Source of the DNA: a virus
IMG/VR virus record: IMGVR_UViG_3300046690_000086
Coordinates: 1 to 49,359 of that record
Reading direction: 5' to 3' (one strand)
Length of the DNA: 49,359 nt
Below are positions 1 through 6,962 of the stretch, piece by piece. The notes beneath the pieces were generated by a model. It did no database searches. It had not been told where the DNA came from and was given only the letters and a program-made list of their open reading frames with translations. Position numbers and translations under genes: made by a program. Every line of letters begins with the position of its first letter. Positions within the stretch are counted from its first letter, which is position 1.

Positions 1-348
1 TGAGCAGATGAATGCGACGGACTTCGTTATGACTCTCCCGCCCGGCTGTGTCTGAGCTGTCCCTAACTCCTTCAGAATCCCTTGGATAGAGCTTCTCCCA
101 GAGATGATTCGAGTCCCTCCAACTCCACGGACTAACTGCTTCGCTGCTGATATCGGTGGGCCTTTCTTCAGTCCGCTCTCTGCATGGAACATGCAATAAA
201 TGTTCGGGTAGAGGTTGTAGATTTGTCGGTCTATCCATACATTATCCTTTAAAACTGCTGAGATGGAGGCTAGATATGCCCAGAACCAGAAGTTAGTTGG
301 ACTTTCAAGTTCCGAATGTTGAGATAGAAATTTTTCCACCCACGTCAT
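1..348 (-). CDS. DUF3987-like ATPase, N-terminal fragment (allele A)
   Basis: This is the first 116 codons of a gene cut by the left window edge; the frame is open to base 1. The protein is about 92% identical to residues 1-116 of the complete gene at 47190-48467, and bases 1-84 are identical to 48120-48203. The fragment includes the degenerate Walker-A-like stretch AESGLKKGPP (residues 56-65). Its ATG (348-346) overlaps the HNH stop as UAAUG. If the molecule is circular, this fragment continues directly into base 48119 and is simply the start of that gene in the allele carrying the HNH insertion; the alternative is a genuine second partial copy. Role inferred from family and neighbours: replication-linked helicase/primase-type ATPase. 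Confidence 0.8.
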   Translation of the reverse strand, partial: MTWVEKFLSQHSELESPTNFWFWAYLASISAVLKDNVWIDRQIYNLYPNIYCMFHAESGLKKGPPISAAKQLVRGVGGTRIISGRSSIQGILKELGTAQTQPGGRVITKSVAFICS

Positions 349-788
349 TACTTCTTCTTTCTATATTTTGCTGATCTTAAATTGATGCATATTCTGCAAC
401 TTCTAGTACCTTCTTTACGATAGTAGGTATTTTCTTCAGTAAATTCATGCCCATTTTTACAATAAATTCTAACTATGTCTGCATTATTTTCCTTAGCTGT
501 ACCTACATAGAGATGTTCAGGATTCCAACATGCTCTACTCGGACATTCGGGCTTATGATTTGCTTGTAGTGAATCACTTAGTTCTAAAAAGAATATAGCA
601 GATAATCTATGGCAATTATACATTCTTCCATCATGCCATATTTGACCGTATCCCTCATTATTTAGTGAACCCTTCCATATTAAACAGTCGTTATTCCACA
701 ATGACTTCTGAAACATCCTCTCCAATAACTGTTTCCTCTCGCTTTCTATATTTTCGTAAGTCTTTATAATTGTCTCCGATCTCGACAT
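348..788 (-). CDS. HNH homing-type endonuclease
   Basis: HNH_3-type nuclease. Seen: an N-terminal CLIWKG motif, GYGQIW, NCHRLSAIF (first His), ANHKPECPSRACWNPEHL (catalytic NHK and the distal N-x-x-H), then a C-terminal zinc-like segment (CKNGHEFTEENTYY ... CRIC) common in phage HNH enzymes. Family role: site-specific DNA nicking or cutting that spreads the gene into alleles lacking it. It sits exactly between polymerase and the DUF3987-like gene, overlaps the polymerase 3' end out of frame, and its stop forms the same UAAUG that polymerase forms in allele B. The start is uncertain: ATG at 788 (146 aa) is used here; TTG 725 and ATG 716 (122 aa, SD GGAG 3 nt upstream) are alternatives. The first residues are read from polymerase-derived sequence, so they may not be native. 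Confidence 0.85.
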   Translation of the reverse strand: MSRSETIIKTYENIESERKQLLERMFQKSLWNNDCLIWKGSLNNEGYGQIWHDGRMYNCHRLSAIFFLELSDSLQANHKPECPSRACWNPEHLYVGTAKENNADIVRIYCKNGHEFTEENTYYRKEGTRSCRICINLRSAKYRKKK

Positions 789-3201
789 CGCAAGGTAGCT
801 TAAGAAGTCTACGGGGTAAGGAGCAGGTGTGGAAATCAATAGGTCTCTCCATTTCTTTTTTAGCCATTTCTACAAAGTCATCTAAATATTCTCTTCTCAC
901 ACTAAACAAAAGGGAATCATGGGCTTCGAGAATAATCTTTGCCCCAGGAAATTTCTTTTTAATTCTTATCCCCGCCGCTTTAGTGTTATCGGTTACAGCT
1001 CTCTGTGGAAGATACGCAAGAGCTTCTCTTTCAAGATCAGGCCCCATACGTTCGTAGAAGATGCGCACTCCACCATGAGGTGCATCTATTCCCCACGGTT
1101 TTGGCGCCACCAATCTTCTTTTACTTTTAATGGCTTCAATGACTTCAAAATGGAAGACTTTCTGGATGAGAGGCTGTCTTGTATGAAATATCTTAAGAGC
1201 ACGCTCTGCTTGAGCTTCTGTAATAGTAAGAGGAATTTTGAATTTGCGTGCTTGAGTGTTGACCTCTGTTGCTGCTCTCCTTTTTGAAGCACCAAGGTGT
1301 GCGGCGTGTCTGAGCGTCTTACCCGCGAATCTAATGGGACTTTCATATCCGAGTATTTTCTTTGAATAGTCATCTTCTACTCCTCCAAAGAACCATGATG
1401 CTGTCAATGCATGAAAATCATGTGTATCTATGTCCTCTAGTGCTTGTTCATCTGTAGCTAAGTTGAATATTACTCTCGCTTCGGCTTGAGATGAGTCCAG
1501 CTGGACGAAGACTTCTCCCTCATCAGGCTCATACATTCCTCGCACGTCCGACCCTATGTCTCCGTGCTTAGTGAAGACTTGGAACGCACAGCCCATAGGC
1601 TTCATGTCTACCTTACGTCCCTTTCCCTTGATGTCTACCAAGGGACGGATGGGAGGATCTTGCTGCCCTGTGGACGTGCGACCTGTCTCAAGACACATGA
1701 AGCAGGTAGTCCGCATCTTTCCATCGTAGTCTGTAAGTGCGAATAAGTAGGTAGAGAGGGTCTTCCTGACGCGCCTGCGTTCTAGAGCCTTCTCTATCCA
1801 CTCCCTGTAGGGCTGATACTTAACTCCGTTCTGTAAGTTGAGAAGTGCGGTTAGCTCCTCTTCGCCCGTCCCCTTTCTTCTCGGAAGTTTCCATATGTCA
1901 AAGAGGAGATTCGACACTTTCTCAGAGGAGTTTGGATTGACATCTACTCCTGCGAGTTGGAACATCTCATATCCGAGTCTCTCATCCCACTCTACATACT
2001 TTGTGATTAATTCGGCCCTTCGGGTCTCGTTGACTCGGAATCCATTATTCTCTATCTCCAGATAGAAGTCAGGTAGAGTCATCAGAAAGTTCTCGTAGAA
2101 CTTCCGCATCCCTAGTTCATCTAAGTCAGAGTCCATCGAGTCATTTACTTCATACGTGACACAAGCATCTCGTGCGCATCCGAGCAGGAGATCTCTATAG
2201 CTCCCCTCATACATGCCTTCGTCCTTGTAGAAGGGTTCTCTCGTATAAATGCTTGTATTAAATGCAAGCCCCTTCGGGAGTTCAGGGTTAATTGCAAAGG
2301 CTTTGAGCATCGTATCCGAATGTATTCTACGTATTGCAAATCCCAGTCTTCGTATTTTGTCTCTATCGTAATTGAAGTTGTGCCCAACAATGTCCTTCTC
2401 CCATAAAACTTTGGACAACATAAGCCACATGGATGCGAGGTCGGAGTCGGGTATCGTGGATATTCCGTCGCGGTTCCACAGAGGGACTGTCATTCCATGA
2501 TGTTTATTGAACGCAAGTCCGATGCAGATAGGGAGACAGTGTCCGCCTGCTTCGATGTCTACTGAGAGAGTCAGATGATGTTTGTATCTCTCCAGAAAGC
2601 CATGGAGTTCACCTGAGTTCTGGGCTATCTGTAACGTGCGGGAGGGAAGCTGTAGGATCGGACTGACAGACTCCTCAAGTGCGCGTTTGAAGTCGAAGAT
2701 TATTACCTGTCGATTCCAATACCCCTTGATCTCGCCACCTGAAAAACTATGTAGCAAGTGCGCGGGATGATAGGTAGGGACAAACTTCGTACCCATTCCC
2801 CACATGATTGATCCTCGGTGCTTAGAAATCTTAGTCTTCCCGCTGAGTGCCCATAAAGCAGTCCCACCGAGAGCGAGAATAACGTTGGGTCGAATATCAT
2901 TAATCTCAACTTGTAGTTCCTCTAATTGTTTATCTACGTTAATCCCGCTCGCAGTCGCGCGTTGGTAGAATGATTGACGCTTGGCTCCTATGTTCGGAGG
3001 GACTTCATACTTGCATACGTTCGTGACCCAGCAGTCTGCGCGAGAAATGCCCGCATCTTTGAGGAGCCTGTCTAATTCTCGTCCTGACGCACCTACGAAC
3101 GGGCGACCTGCTAATGTTTCTTCACGCGCGGGTGATTCGCCTAGAATCATGATTTTAGATGAAACAGAGCCGACGCCTGGGACATATTTATGCTCACTCA
3201 T
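691..3201 (-). CDS. Uracil-DNA glycosylase-like / family A DNA polymerase fusion (allele A)
   Basis: Replicative polymerase, 836 aa. Residues 1-165 are a family-4/5-type UDG domain: GESPA (21-25), GRPFVG (32-37), VTNVCK (59-64), HPAHLL (145-150); the usual N-terminal Fe-S CxxC is absent. Residues 205-360 are a DnaQ-like 3'-5' exonuclease: DIE (215-217), GHNFNYD (273-279), ARDACVTYE (343-351). Residues 380-810 are PolA: motif A LDSSQAEAR (568-576), motif B R624/K628 and motif C HDS (761-763), so both metal-binding Asp are present. The O-helix has His632 and Leu636 where Phe/Tyr and Tyr are usual. A UDG-like N-terminus on PolA is known from SPO1-type phages. The C-terminal tail differs from allele B because of the HNH insertion. 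The start ATG lies 2 bp after the upstream zinc-ribbon stop. Confidence 0.95.
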   Translation of the reverse strand: MSEHKYVPGVGSVSSKIMILGESPAREETLAGRPFVGASGRELDRLLKDAGISRADCWVTNVCKYEVPPNIGAKRQSFYQRATASGINVDKQLEELQVEINDIRPNVILALGGTALWALSGKTKISKHRGSIMWGMGTKFVPTYHPAHLLHSFSGGEIKGYWNRQVIIFDFKRALEESVSPILQLPSRTLQIAQNSGELHGFLERYKHHLTLSVDIEAGGHCLPICIGLAFNKHHGMTVPLWNRDGISTIPDSDLASMWLMLSKVLWEKDIVGHNFNYDRDKIRRLGFAIRRIHSDTMLKAFAINPELPKGLAFNTSIYTREPFYKDEGMYEGSYRDLLLGCARDACVTYEVNDSMDSDLDELGMRKFYENFLMTLPDFYLEIENNGFRVNETRRAELITKYVEWDERLGYEMFQLAGVDVNPNSSEKVSNLLFDIWKLPRRKGTGEEELTALLNLQNGVKYQPYREWIEKALERRRVRKTLSTYLFALTDYDGKMRTTCFMCLETGRTSTGQQDPPIRPLVDIKGKGRKVDMKPMGCAFQVFTKHGDIGSDVRGMYEPDEGEVFVQLDSSQAEARVIFNLATDEQALEDIDTHDFHALTASWFFGGVEDDYSKKILGYESPIRFAGKTLRHAAHLGASKRRAATEVNTQARKFKIPLTITEAQAERALKIFHTRQPLIQKVFHFEVIEAIKSKRRLVAPKPWGIDAPHGGVRIFYERMGPDLEREALAYLPQRAVTDNTKAAGIRIKKKFPGAKIILEAHDSLLFSVRREYLDDFVEMAKKEMERPIDFHTCSLPRRLLKLPCDVEIGDNYKDLRKYRKREETVIGEDVSEVIVE

Positions 3202-3203
3202 TT

Positions 3204-3317
3204 TTATTCTTTTAACTCGAAAGTTTTAGAACAGACATGACACAAGTATATCTTGCCCTTAATACGTTCTAGTAGGTCTTCTCTGTCATTCTTGCAATGT
3301 GGGCAGATTAGGTTCAT
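3204..3317 (-). CDS. 37-aa zinc-ribbon protein
   Basis: Small gene I translated directly. The product has two knuckles, CPHC near residue 5 and CHVC near residue 26, a typical rubredoxin-like zinc ribbon. It starts at ATG 3317-3315 inside the end of the cold-shock gene (32-nt overlap) with GAGAG just upstream, and its TAA sits just before the polymerase ATG. Its position between a cold-shock protein and polymerase suggests a nucleic-acid-binding accessory protein, but no specific function is known. Short length makes the call moderate, although two perfect CxxC pairs in a tight operon slot argue for a real gene. Confidence 0.7.
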   Translation of the reverse strand: MNLICPHCKNDREDLLERIKGKIYLCHVCSKTFELKE

Positions 3318-3570
3318 CTCTCTCGTTCCCTTCGACAGGACGTTCAATGACACGGATATGCATAGCTCTGTAGCCCTTACCGGGAATCTGTATTGGAGTG
3401 AACTCTACCATCATTCCTGTCTTAAATTTTAAGAAAGGGAGGGAGTCCTGTCTGATGGCACTCCAATGAAAGAATATGCGAGTAAATGGAATATCTTTAG
3501 AAGAGATGAATCCCCATCCAGTCCTACTCACTTGAATTACACGTCCTACGAGTCTAATGTGATCATTCAT
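3286..3570 (-). CDS. Cold-shock domain protein
   Basis: 94 aa. Residues about 5-70 resemble an OB-fold cold-shock domain: RVIQVSRTGWGFISS (RNP1-like GWGFI) and TRIFFHWSAI (RNP2-like FFHWS), followed by a basic strand and an acidic tail. Family role: binding single-stranded DNA or RNA and melting RNA structure. It is longer than CspA (about 70 aa). The leader upstream (3571-3737) contains two large hairpins, recalling the structured, temperature-sensitive 5' leaders of bacterial csp mRNAs; whether it is regulated this way is inference. It is immediately followed by the 37-aa zinc ribbon and the polymerase. A second cold-shock protein lies at 45111-45338. Confidence 0.85.
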   Translation of the reverse strand: MNDHIRLVGRVIQVSRTGWGFISSKDIPFTRIFFHWSAIRQDSLPFLKFKTGMMVEFTPIQIPGKGYRAMHIRVIERPVEGNERDEPNLPTLQE

Positions 3571-3590
3571 TTTTCTGGCCTACTAAAAGC

Positions 3591-3638
3591 GGGGGTATCT
3601 CCGTAATCTGACACTGGGTCAGTATTAGAGATACCCCC
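3591..3638 (-). terminator. Long hairpin, terminator-like, upstream of cold-shock gene
   Basis: GGGGGTATCTC (3591-3601) pairs perfectly with GAGATACCCCC (3628-3638). The loop itself contains CTGAC/GTCAG and TAAT/ATTA pairs, so the stem can extend to about 20 bp with small bulges. Read on the minus strand the stem is followed by GCTTTTAG, which resembles an intrinsic terminator or attenuator in front of the cold-shock gene. Confidence 0.6.
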
Positions 3639-3644
3639 TGTCAC

Positions 3645-3723
3645 TAGATGCGCGCGAACAGTTGTTCAACTTATGCCTAACTGCCCCGTAGGCAAGTTCT
3701 GGACTGACTGACGCGCGCATCTA
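3645..3723 (-). ncRNA. Structured leader with 12-bp closing stem
   Basis: TAGATGCGCGCG (3645-3656) pairs perfectly with CGCGCGCATCTA (3712-3723). Inside are two smaller hairpins, GAAC/GTTC (3656-3667) and TGCCTA/TAGGCA (3674-3694), giving a branched, cloverleaf-like fold. It lies between the acidic gene and the hairpin preceding the cold-shock gene. It lacks a tRNA consensus and may be an RNA switch, a processing site or a separate small RNA. Confidence 0.45.
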
Positions 3724-3737
3724 ATGAATCCCTCTAC

Positions 3738-3911
3738 TTACGACCCTTCAGTCTCTTCAGTCTCTTCAGTCTCTTCAGAGTCTTCTTCGTCTTCTGTTTC
3801 TTCGTCCTCATCATCTTCGAAGAGTTCTTCTTCCTCTTCCTCTTCTTCTTCTTCGTCTTCCTCAGGTTCCTCGACTTCTTCCGCCGGAAGTTCCAATTCT
3901 TCAGTCGTCAT
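3738..3911 (-). CDS. 57-aa hyperacidic protein
   Basis: By my count 39 of 57 residues are Asp or Glu and there is no Lys, Arg or His. The sequence is a run of Glu and Asp blocks ending in short TEE repeats. The start chosen is ATG 3911-3909, preceded by GGAGG four bases upstream; the open frame extends to a TTG at 4019 without a good RBS. Such charge is typical of DNA-mimic proteins (for example phage Ocr-type inhibitors) or acidic tails that bind SSB partners, but no family is recognised and the role is open. Flanked by weak terminators on both sides, so it may be expressed separately. Confidence 0.7.
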   Translation of the reverse strand: MTTEELELPAEEVEEPEEDEEEEEEEEEELFEDDEDEETEDEEDSEETEETEETEGS

Positions 3912-3972
3912 GATTCCTCCACAAGTTAAGACAGGTAAATTGAAAGAGAAAGGCTCGGTGGATGAGGCAAAA

Positions 3973-3992
3973 TACAGAGGGGAGACTCTGTA
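3973..3992 (-). terminator. Possible intrinsic terminator upstream of the acidic gene
   Basis: TACAGAG (3973-3979) pairs with CTCTGTA (3986-3992) around a 6-nt loop; on the minus strand it is followed by TTTTG. The stem is short, so termination would be weak. The 200-nt gap 3912-4111 shows no other gene. Confidence 0.35.
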
Positions 3993-4111
3993 CTCCCTGT
4001 CTATTCCGAGTGTATTCAACAGGCATCCACTTTACTTGTCTACCTCACATTTCTAGTACTCCTCACTTGGATGTAGGAGACGCATGAGATAGATCAAGTG
4101 CGACAAATAGA

Positions 4112-4510
4112 CTAGCCCTGATGGATCCGATACTTGTGATTGCACCTGTTCACGATGCGACCGTTATAGGTGTCGTTCTCGATGAATGCCTCGATCTTCT
4201 TTCCGACTGCGGAGTTCAGATCGTAGCGAACCTTGGACTGAAGTTCTACGCCCAAGCCACGCAGGAATGCCTTGATAAAGCCAGTTGCTCCGGGCTTATC
4301 GTTGAACTGAAGAACGATAGGGACGCCCGCGAAGTCTACAGATCCGTTGTCTGCATTCTTCTCGATGATGGTGTCGTAATGACAGTTGTTCGACTGCCCA
4401 TCTTTCGTCGGACTCCAAGTGCGATGGTTCTGGATGTTCAGGACGTACCACGCAGGTTCGACGACCGCGTCACGCTTCATGTCTTCGTCAGAGAACTGGA
4501 TGAAAGTCAT
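4112..4510 (-). CDS. DUF669-like single-stranded DNA-binding protein
   Basis: 132 aa. The pattern matches DUF669-type phage proteins: an early FSD segment, WYVLNIQNHRTW strand, then FNDKPGATGFIKAFLRGLG, and a late GKKIEAFIENDTYNGR-type strand pair with NRCNHKYR. These proteins are usually found beside a RecA-like ATPase and a Cas4-like nuclease and are thought to act as SSB-type factors in phage replication or recombination; here the next gene upstream is exactly such an ATPase. ATG 4510 has AGGAG nine bases upstream. Confidence is good for the family, moderate for the function. Confidence 0.75.
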   Translation of the reverse strand: MTFIQFSDEDMKRDAVVEPAWYVLNIQNHRTWSPTKDGQSNNCHYDTIIEKNADNGSVDFAGVPIVLQFNDKPGATGFIKAFLRGLGVELQSKVRYDLNSAVGKKIEAFIENDTYNGRIVNRCNHKYRIHQG

Positions 4511-4526
4511 GTGATGTGTCTCCTAG

Positions 4527-5339
4527 CTAGATCTGTGTTAGAGTCTGCGGTGAGAGTTTTGTCAGTGCGATGGCAGGTTTGATGTAGGTTTCGTATATAG
4601 GTTTGTCCTTAAATACGATCTCTTTATCCAACCCAAGTTCTGTCTTCGCGAAGTCATCTCCAGTGTGTGTTGTCAACAGAGAATAGTCACCTCCACTCCC
4701 TTCTATCATTCCTGACTTGATATTGAAGTGATAGATTTCACCACAATATGCAGGAATTTTAGCAGCTATGTTCTTTCCCGCAGTCACGATCTGACGCGAG
4801 ACATGAGTAGTCTTCTTCGTCGTATCTCGGTACTCAGCTTTGATGACGTGCGCGATGATGATGACATTAATCTTGTGATGTTTCTTGATGTCTTTCGTCA
4901 GAGAGATTAACTCACCAAGAGCGCCGGACTCAGCGTTGTAGTCCTCTATTTCATTGACTGCGATTCCTGCGATCAACTTACCCGCCGCTGCACCTGAAGT
5001 GCGTGTCTTTCCATACTTCAAGTGCGTAGTCTGACGGAGGATTGCATCTGCGCACGACGTGATAGAGTCTATGACGATAGTTTTGTAGGGACAGTTAGAC
5101 TGAAGTTGTTCCAACTTGACCTTAGCCTTAGTCCAGTCATCATAGTCATCATACGAGATAGTCTTAGGATCAATGTTCCATTTACGCATAGGGATGAAGA
5201 TGGATGACATCTTCTGATCCCATGAGAACCAGTATTGAGGGCCGGGAAATGATAAGGCTTGTGTAGACTTACGTGTCCCGGGTTCCCCCTTAAAGAGACA
5301 GTAAAGAGAGTCGAAGTTAATAGAGTTCATGTCCTGCAT
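4527..5339 (-). CDS. RecA-like/AAA_24 ATPase, phage recombination-replication type
   Basis: 270 aa. Walker A GEPGTRKST at residues 18-26 and Walker B TIVIDS at 87-92, followed by a Ser/Thr-rich sensor region and a HVIKAEYRD segment. This is the phage nucleotide-binding protein family related to Sak4/RecA core ATPases, which works on ssDNA with an SSB-like partner to promote annealing or replication restart. The partner is probably the adjacent DUF669-like gene. It starts at ATG 5339, two bases after the upstream stop. No inteins or frameshifts are seen. Confidence 0.85.
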   Translation of the reverse strand: MQDMNSINFDSLYCLFKGEPGTRKSTQALSFPGPQYWFSWDQKMSSIFIPMRKWNIDPKTISYDDYDDWTKAKVKLEQLQSNCPYKTIVIDSITSCADAILRQTTHLKYGKTRTSGAAAGKLIAGIAVNEIEDYNAESGALGELISLTKDIKKHHKINVIIIAHVIKAEYRDTTKKTTHVSRQIVTAGKNIAAKIPAYCGEIYHFNIKSGMIEGSGGDYSLLTTHTGDDFAKTELGLDKEIVFKDKPIYETYIKPAIALTKLSPQTLTQI

Positions 5340-5342
5340 TAG

Positions 5343-5591
5343 TTAGTTATCCTTGTCCTTATCGAGAGAGTCGAAGTCAAGGTTCATCTGGACAGGTTCG
5401 TCATGTGAACTGACTACTATGACGTATCCGACTATCTCCTCTGATGAGTGACTGTCCATCATGACAGGTTCTATCGAGATGTCTTCCATCAGTGTATCTT
5501 CTTCGTTGATAGTCACGAAGATAGGTTTCTTCAGTGCCTCGATAGGCAAGTCATGCAGGAGTGCGAGTAGTTCCTCAACAGATATCATCAT
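5343..5591 (-). CDS. Small acidic hypothetical protein
   Basis: 82 aa, rich in Asp and Glu, with an N-terminal amphipathic segment (VEELLALLHDLP) and a DFDSLDKDKD tail. It overlaps the upstream gene by four bases, with AGGATG before the double ATG, so it is translationally coupled. The form is that of many phage early proteins of unknown function. No motif identifies it. Confidence 0.6.
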   Translation of the reverse strand: MMISVEELLALLHDLPIEALKKPIFVTINEEDTLMEDISIEPVMMDSHSSEEIVGYVIVVSSHDEPVQMNLDFDSLDKDKDN

Positions 5592-5773
5592 CCTAATCCT
5601 CCCCTAGCTCCATTGTCTAGACTCTTTTTCGAGAACTTCCTCTTTTTCAAAGACTTCAGTTCTTTCAGCAGTGAGTGCGTGTCCTCGATGCGCGTCTCCA
5701 GTTCTCGGATATAGACGTTTAGTTGTAACTCAGTGTATGACGCGACGATAGAGAGTAGTTCCTCTTTAAACAT
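5588..5773 (-). CDS. Small coiled-coil hypothetical protein
   Basis: 61 aa. Residues about 10-50 form a likely coiled coil (leucine heptads in YIRELETRIEDTHSLLKEL) followed by a basic patch KKRKFSKK. It overlaps both neighbours by a few bases. No family recognised; the basic coiled coil could mediate oligomerisation or nucleic-acid contact. Confidence 0.55.
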   Translation of the reverse strand: MFKEELLSIVASYTELQLNVYIRELETRIEDTHSLLKELKSLKKRKFSKKSLDNGARGGLG

Positions 5774-5993
5774 CTGAATCCTTTTGTAGTAGGTACTTCA
5801 AAACAATTTCACTTCTCGCTTTGTCATTTGACTTCTCGTCTGGACACTCTTCGATGAGTGCGACTATGTCATGTTTGTAGGGAAACTCAATTTCATGCAT
5901 GTGTTCGAATGCTTCCGTAAGAGTGCGGAACTTTGCATTCTGTTTATGCAACTCACAACTGAGACAGACGAATGCGACCTTATTCTTGGACAT
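5766..5993 (-). CDS. Small zinc-finger-like hypothetical protein
   Basis: 75 aa. Residues 10-35 have CLSCELH then EAFEHMHE, giving a possible C2H2-type metal site (CxxC ... HxxxH-like spacing). The C-terminal half is helical and mixed-charge. ATG 5993 lies two bases from the stop of the upstream nuclease gene, so it belongs to the same operon as the Cas4-like nuclease. Function unknown. Confidence 0.6.
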   Translation of the reverse strand: MSKNKVAFVCLSCELHKQNAKFRTLTEAFEHMHEIEFPYKHDIVALIEECPDEKSNDKARSEIVLKYLLQKDSDV

Positions 5994-5995
5994 AG

Positions 5996-6961
5996 TTAGT
6001 CTTCCTTTTCCTTATTCCTAGGATCCCACATTGGGGCTAGTTGATATTCAGCTCTGAGTGTCTCTTCTCTCATGTTGGGGTCGGACTCACAGACTCTCTT
6101 GTATGGACACGGACCATACATATTGTCACATGAGGAGAAGTTAGGAGGCCAATAGCCGGACTCCTGATACTGGATATACTTGTAGGCGTAGTAAGGGATT
6201 ATCTCGGACTGCCACTCATGGATACGCGCGGCGGAGTAAGAGACTAACTCGCGGGTCAGTCGGTCAGGGACTTTCAGCGTCGTCTGTAGTCCGATCTTGT
6301 TCACTAGGACATTCCGAGAGTTGAGCAGGACACAGTGTCCTAAGAACTGATTCGATAGAGAAGTCTTGTCTCTCCTTTGTTTGAAGGTCTTGTGGTCCAT
6401 AGATATGATACCCGTCTGGTTCGTATCTATCCGCAGGTCTAGCTTAGCTTTCCATAGGACACGAAGTTCGTCATCCTCGTAGATTACTTCTCCTATGACT
6501 TCTTCTACTGAGAGAGGGATGAAGGAGTCATTCTGGTAGTGATTGAAATACTGTTCGCAGGTCTGAAGTGCGAATCTCCATCCGATTACATATCCTTCGG
6601 AGTTCTCAGGAGTATTAAAGAGGCCCGGATATTCCTCTGGATCATGTCCGCATGAGGGGACTGATGCGTCTTCTGACACGAAGGTTGCGCAGTGCTGACA
6701 GCCTGACACGAAGAGTTGACCCGCGACTAGTGCGTGTCCTATGGCTACGGAGTGAGTGAATCCATCTATCTTATGCTTGTAATAGACCTCTAAGACTTTA
6801 TGGATTAGAGATCCTACTTCGAGGGAGTTAGACTTCCCTTTCATAGCTACAAGACGATGGTTGAATCTTATGTCATGGTAACGTGCGCACGACATTAGAC
6901 CTGAAATAAGTGTAGCGTCGAAGATGACATTCTTCTTCGGAGGGAGAATGATGTCTGACAT
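5996..6961 (-). CDS. PD-(D/E)XK nuclease, Cas4/AddB-like with Fe-S cysteines
   Basis: 321 aa. Motifs in order: Cys25 (LMSCARY), the RecB-family VGSLIH-K (about 49-55), an Asp in WKAKLDLRI (about 170), and MDHKTFKQ with the catalytic Asp-x-Lys. The C-terminus has CDNMYGPCPYKRVC, three cysteines that with Cys25 would hold a 4Fe-4S cluster as in Cas4 and AddB. Family role: ssDNA or end-resecting exonuclease in recombination and replication. The start is ATG 6961, coupled to the stop of the 55-aa gene (UAAAAUG); a longer TTG start at 6979 would overlap that gene and is less likely. An additional Cys/His group (CQHCATF ... CGH, about 95-112) may be a second metal site. Confidence 0.88.
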   Translation of the reverse strand: MSDIILPPKKNVIFDATLISGLMSCARYHDIRFNHRLVAMKGKSNSLEVGSLIHKVLEVYYKHKIDGFTHSVAIGHALVAGQLFVSGCQHCATFVSEDASVPSCGHDPEEYPGLFNTPENSEGYVIGWRFALQTCEQYFNHYQNDSFIPLSVEEVIGEVIYEDDELRVLWKAKLDLRIDTNQTGIISMDHKTFKQRRDKTSLSNQFLGHCVLLNSRNVLVNKIGLQTTLKVPDRLTRELVSYSAARIHEWQSEIIPYYAYKYIQYQESGYWPPNFSSCDNMYGPCPYKRVCESDPNMREETLRAEYQLAPMWDPRNKEKED

Positions 6962-6962
6962 T

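Noticed and set aside
3645-3723. tRNA gene
   Set aside because: The cloverleaf-like fold has a 12-bp closing stem and lacks T-loop and anticodon consensus.
3724-4056. Plus-strand serine-rich open frame
   Set aside because: Mirror image of the acidic gene on the minus strand; Glu/Asp codons read as Ser on the other strand, with no RBS.
4121-4582. Plus-strand 153-aa open frame
   Set aside because: Shadow of the DUF669-like gene, which has a better RBS and operon context.
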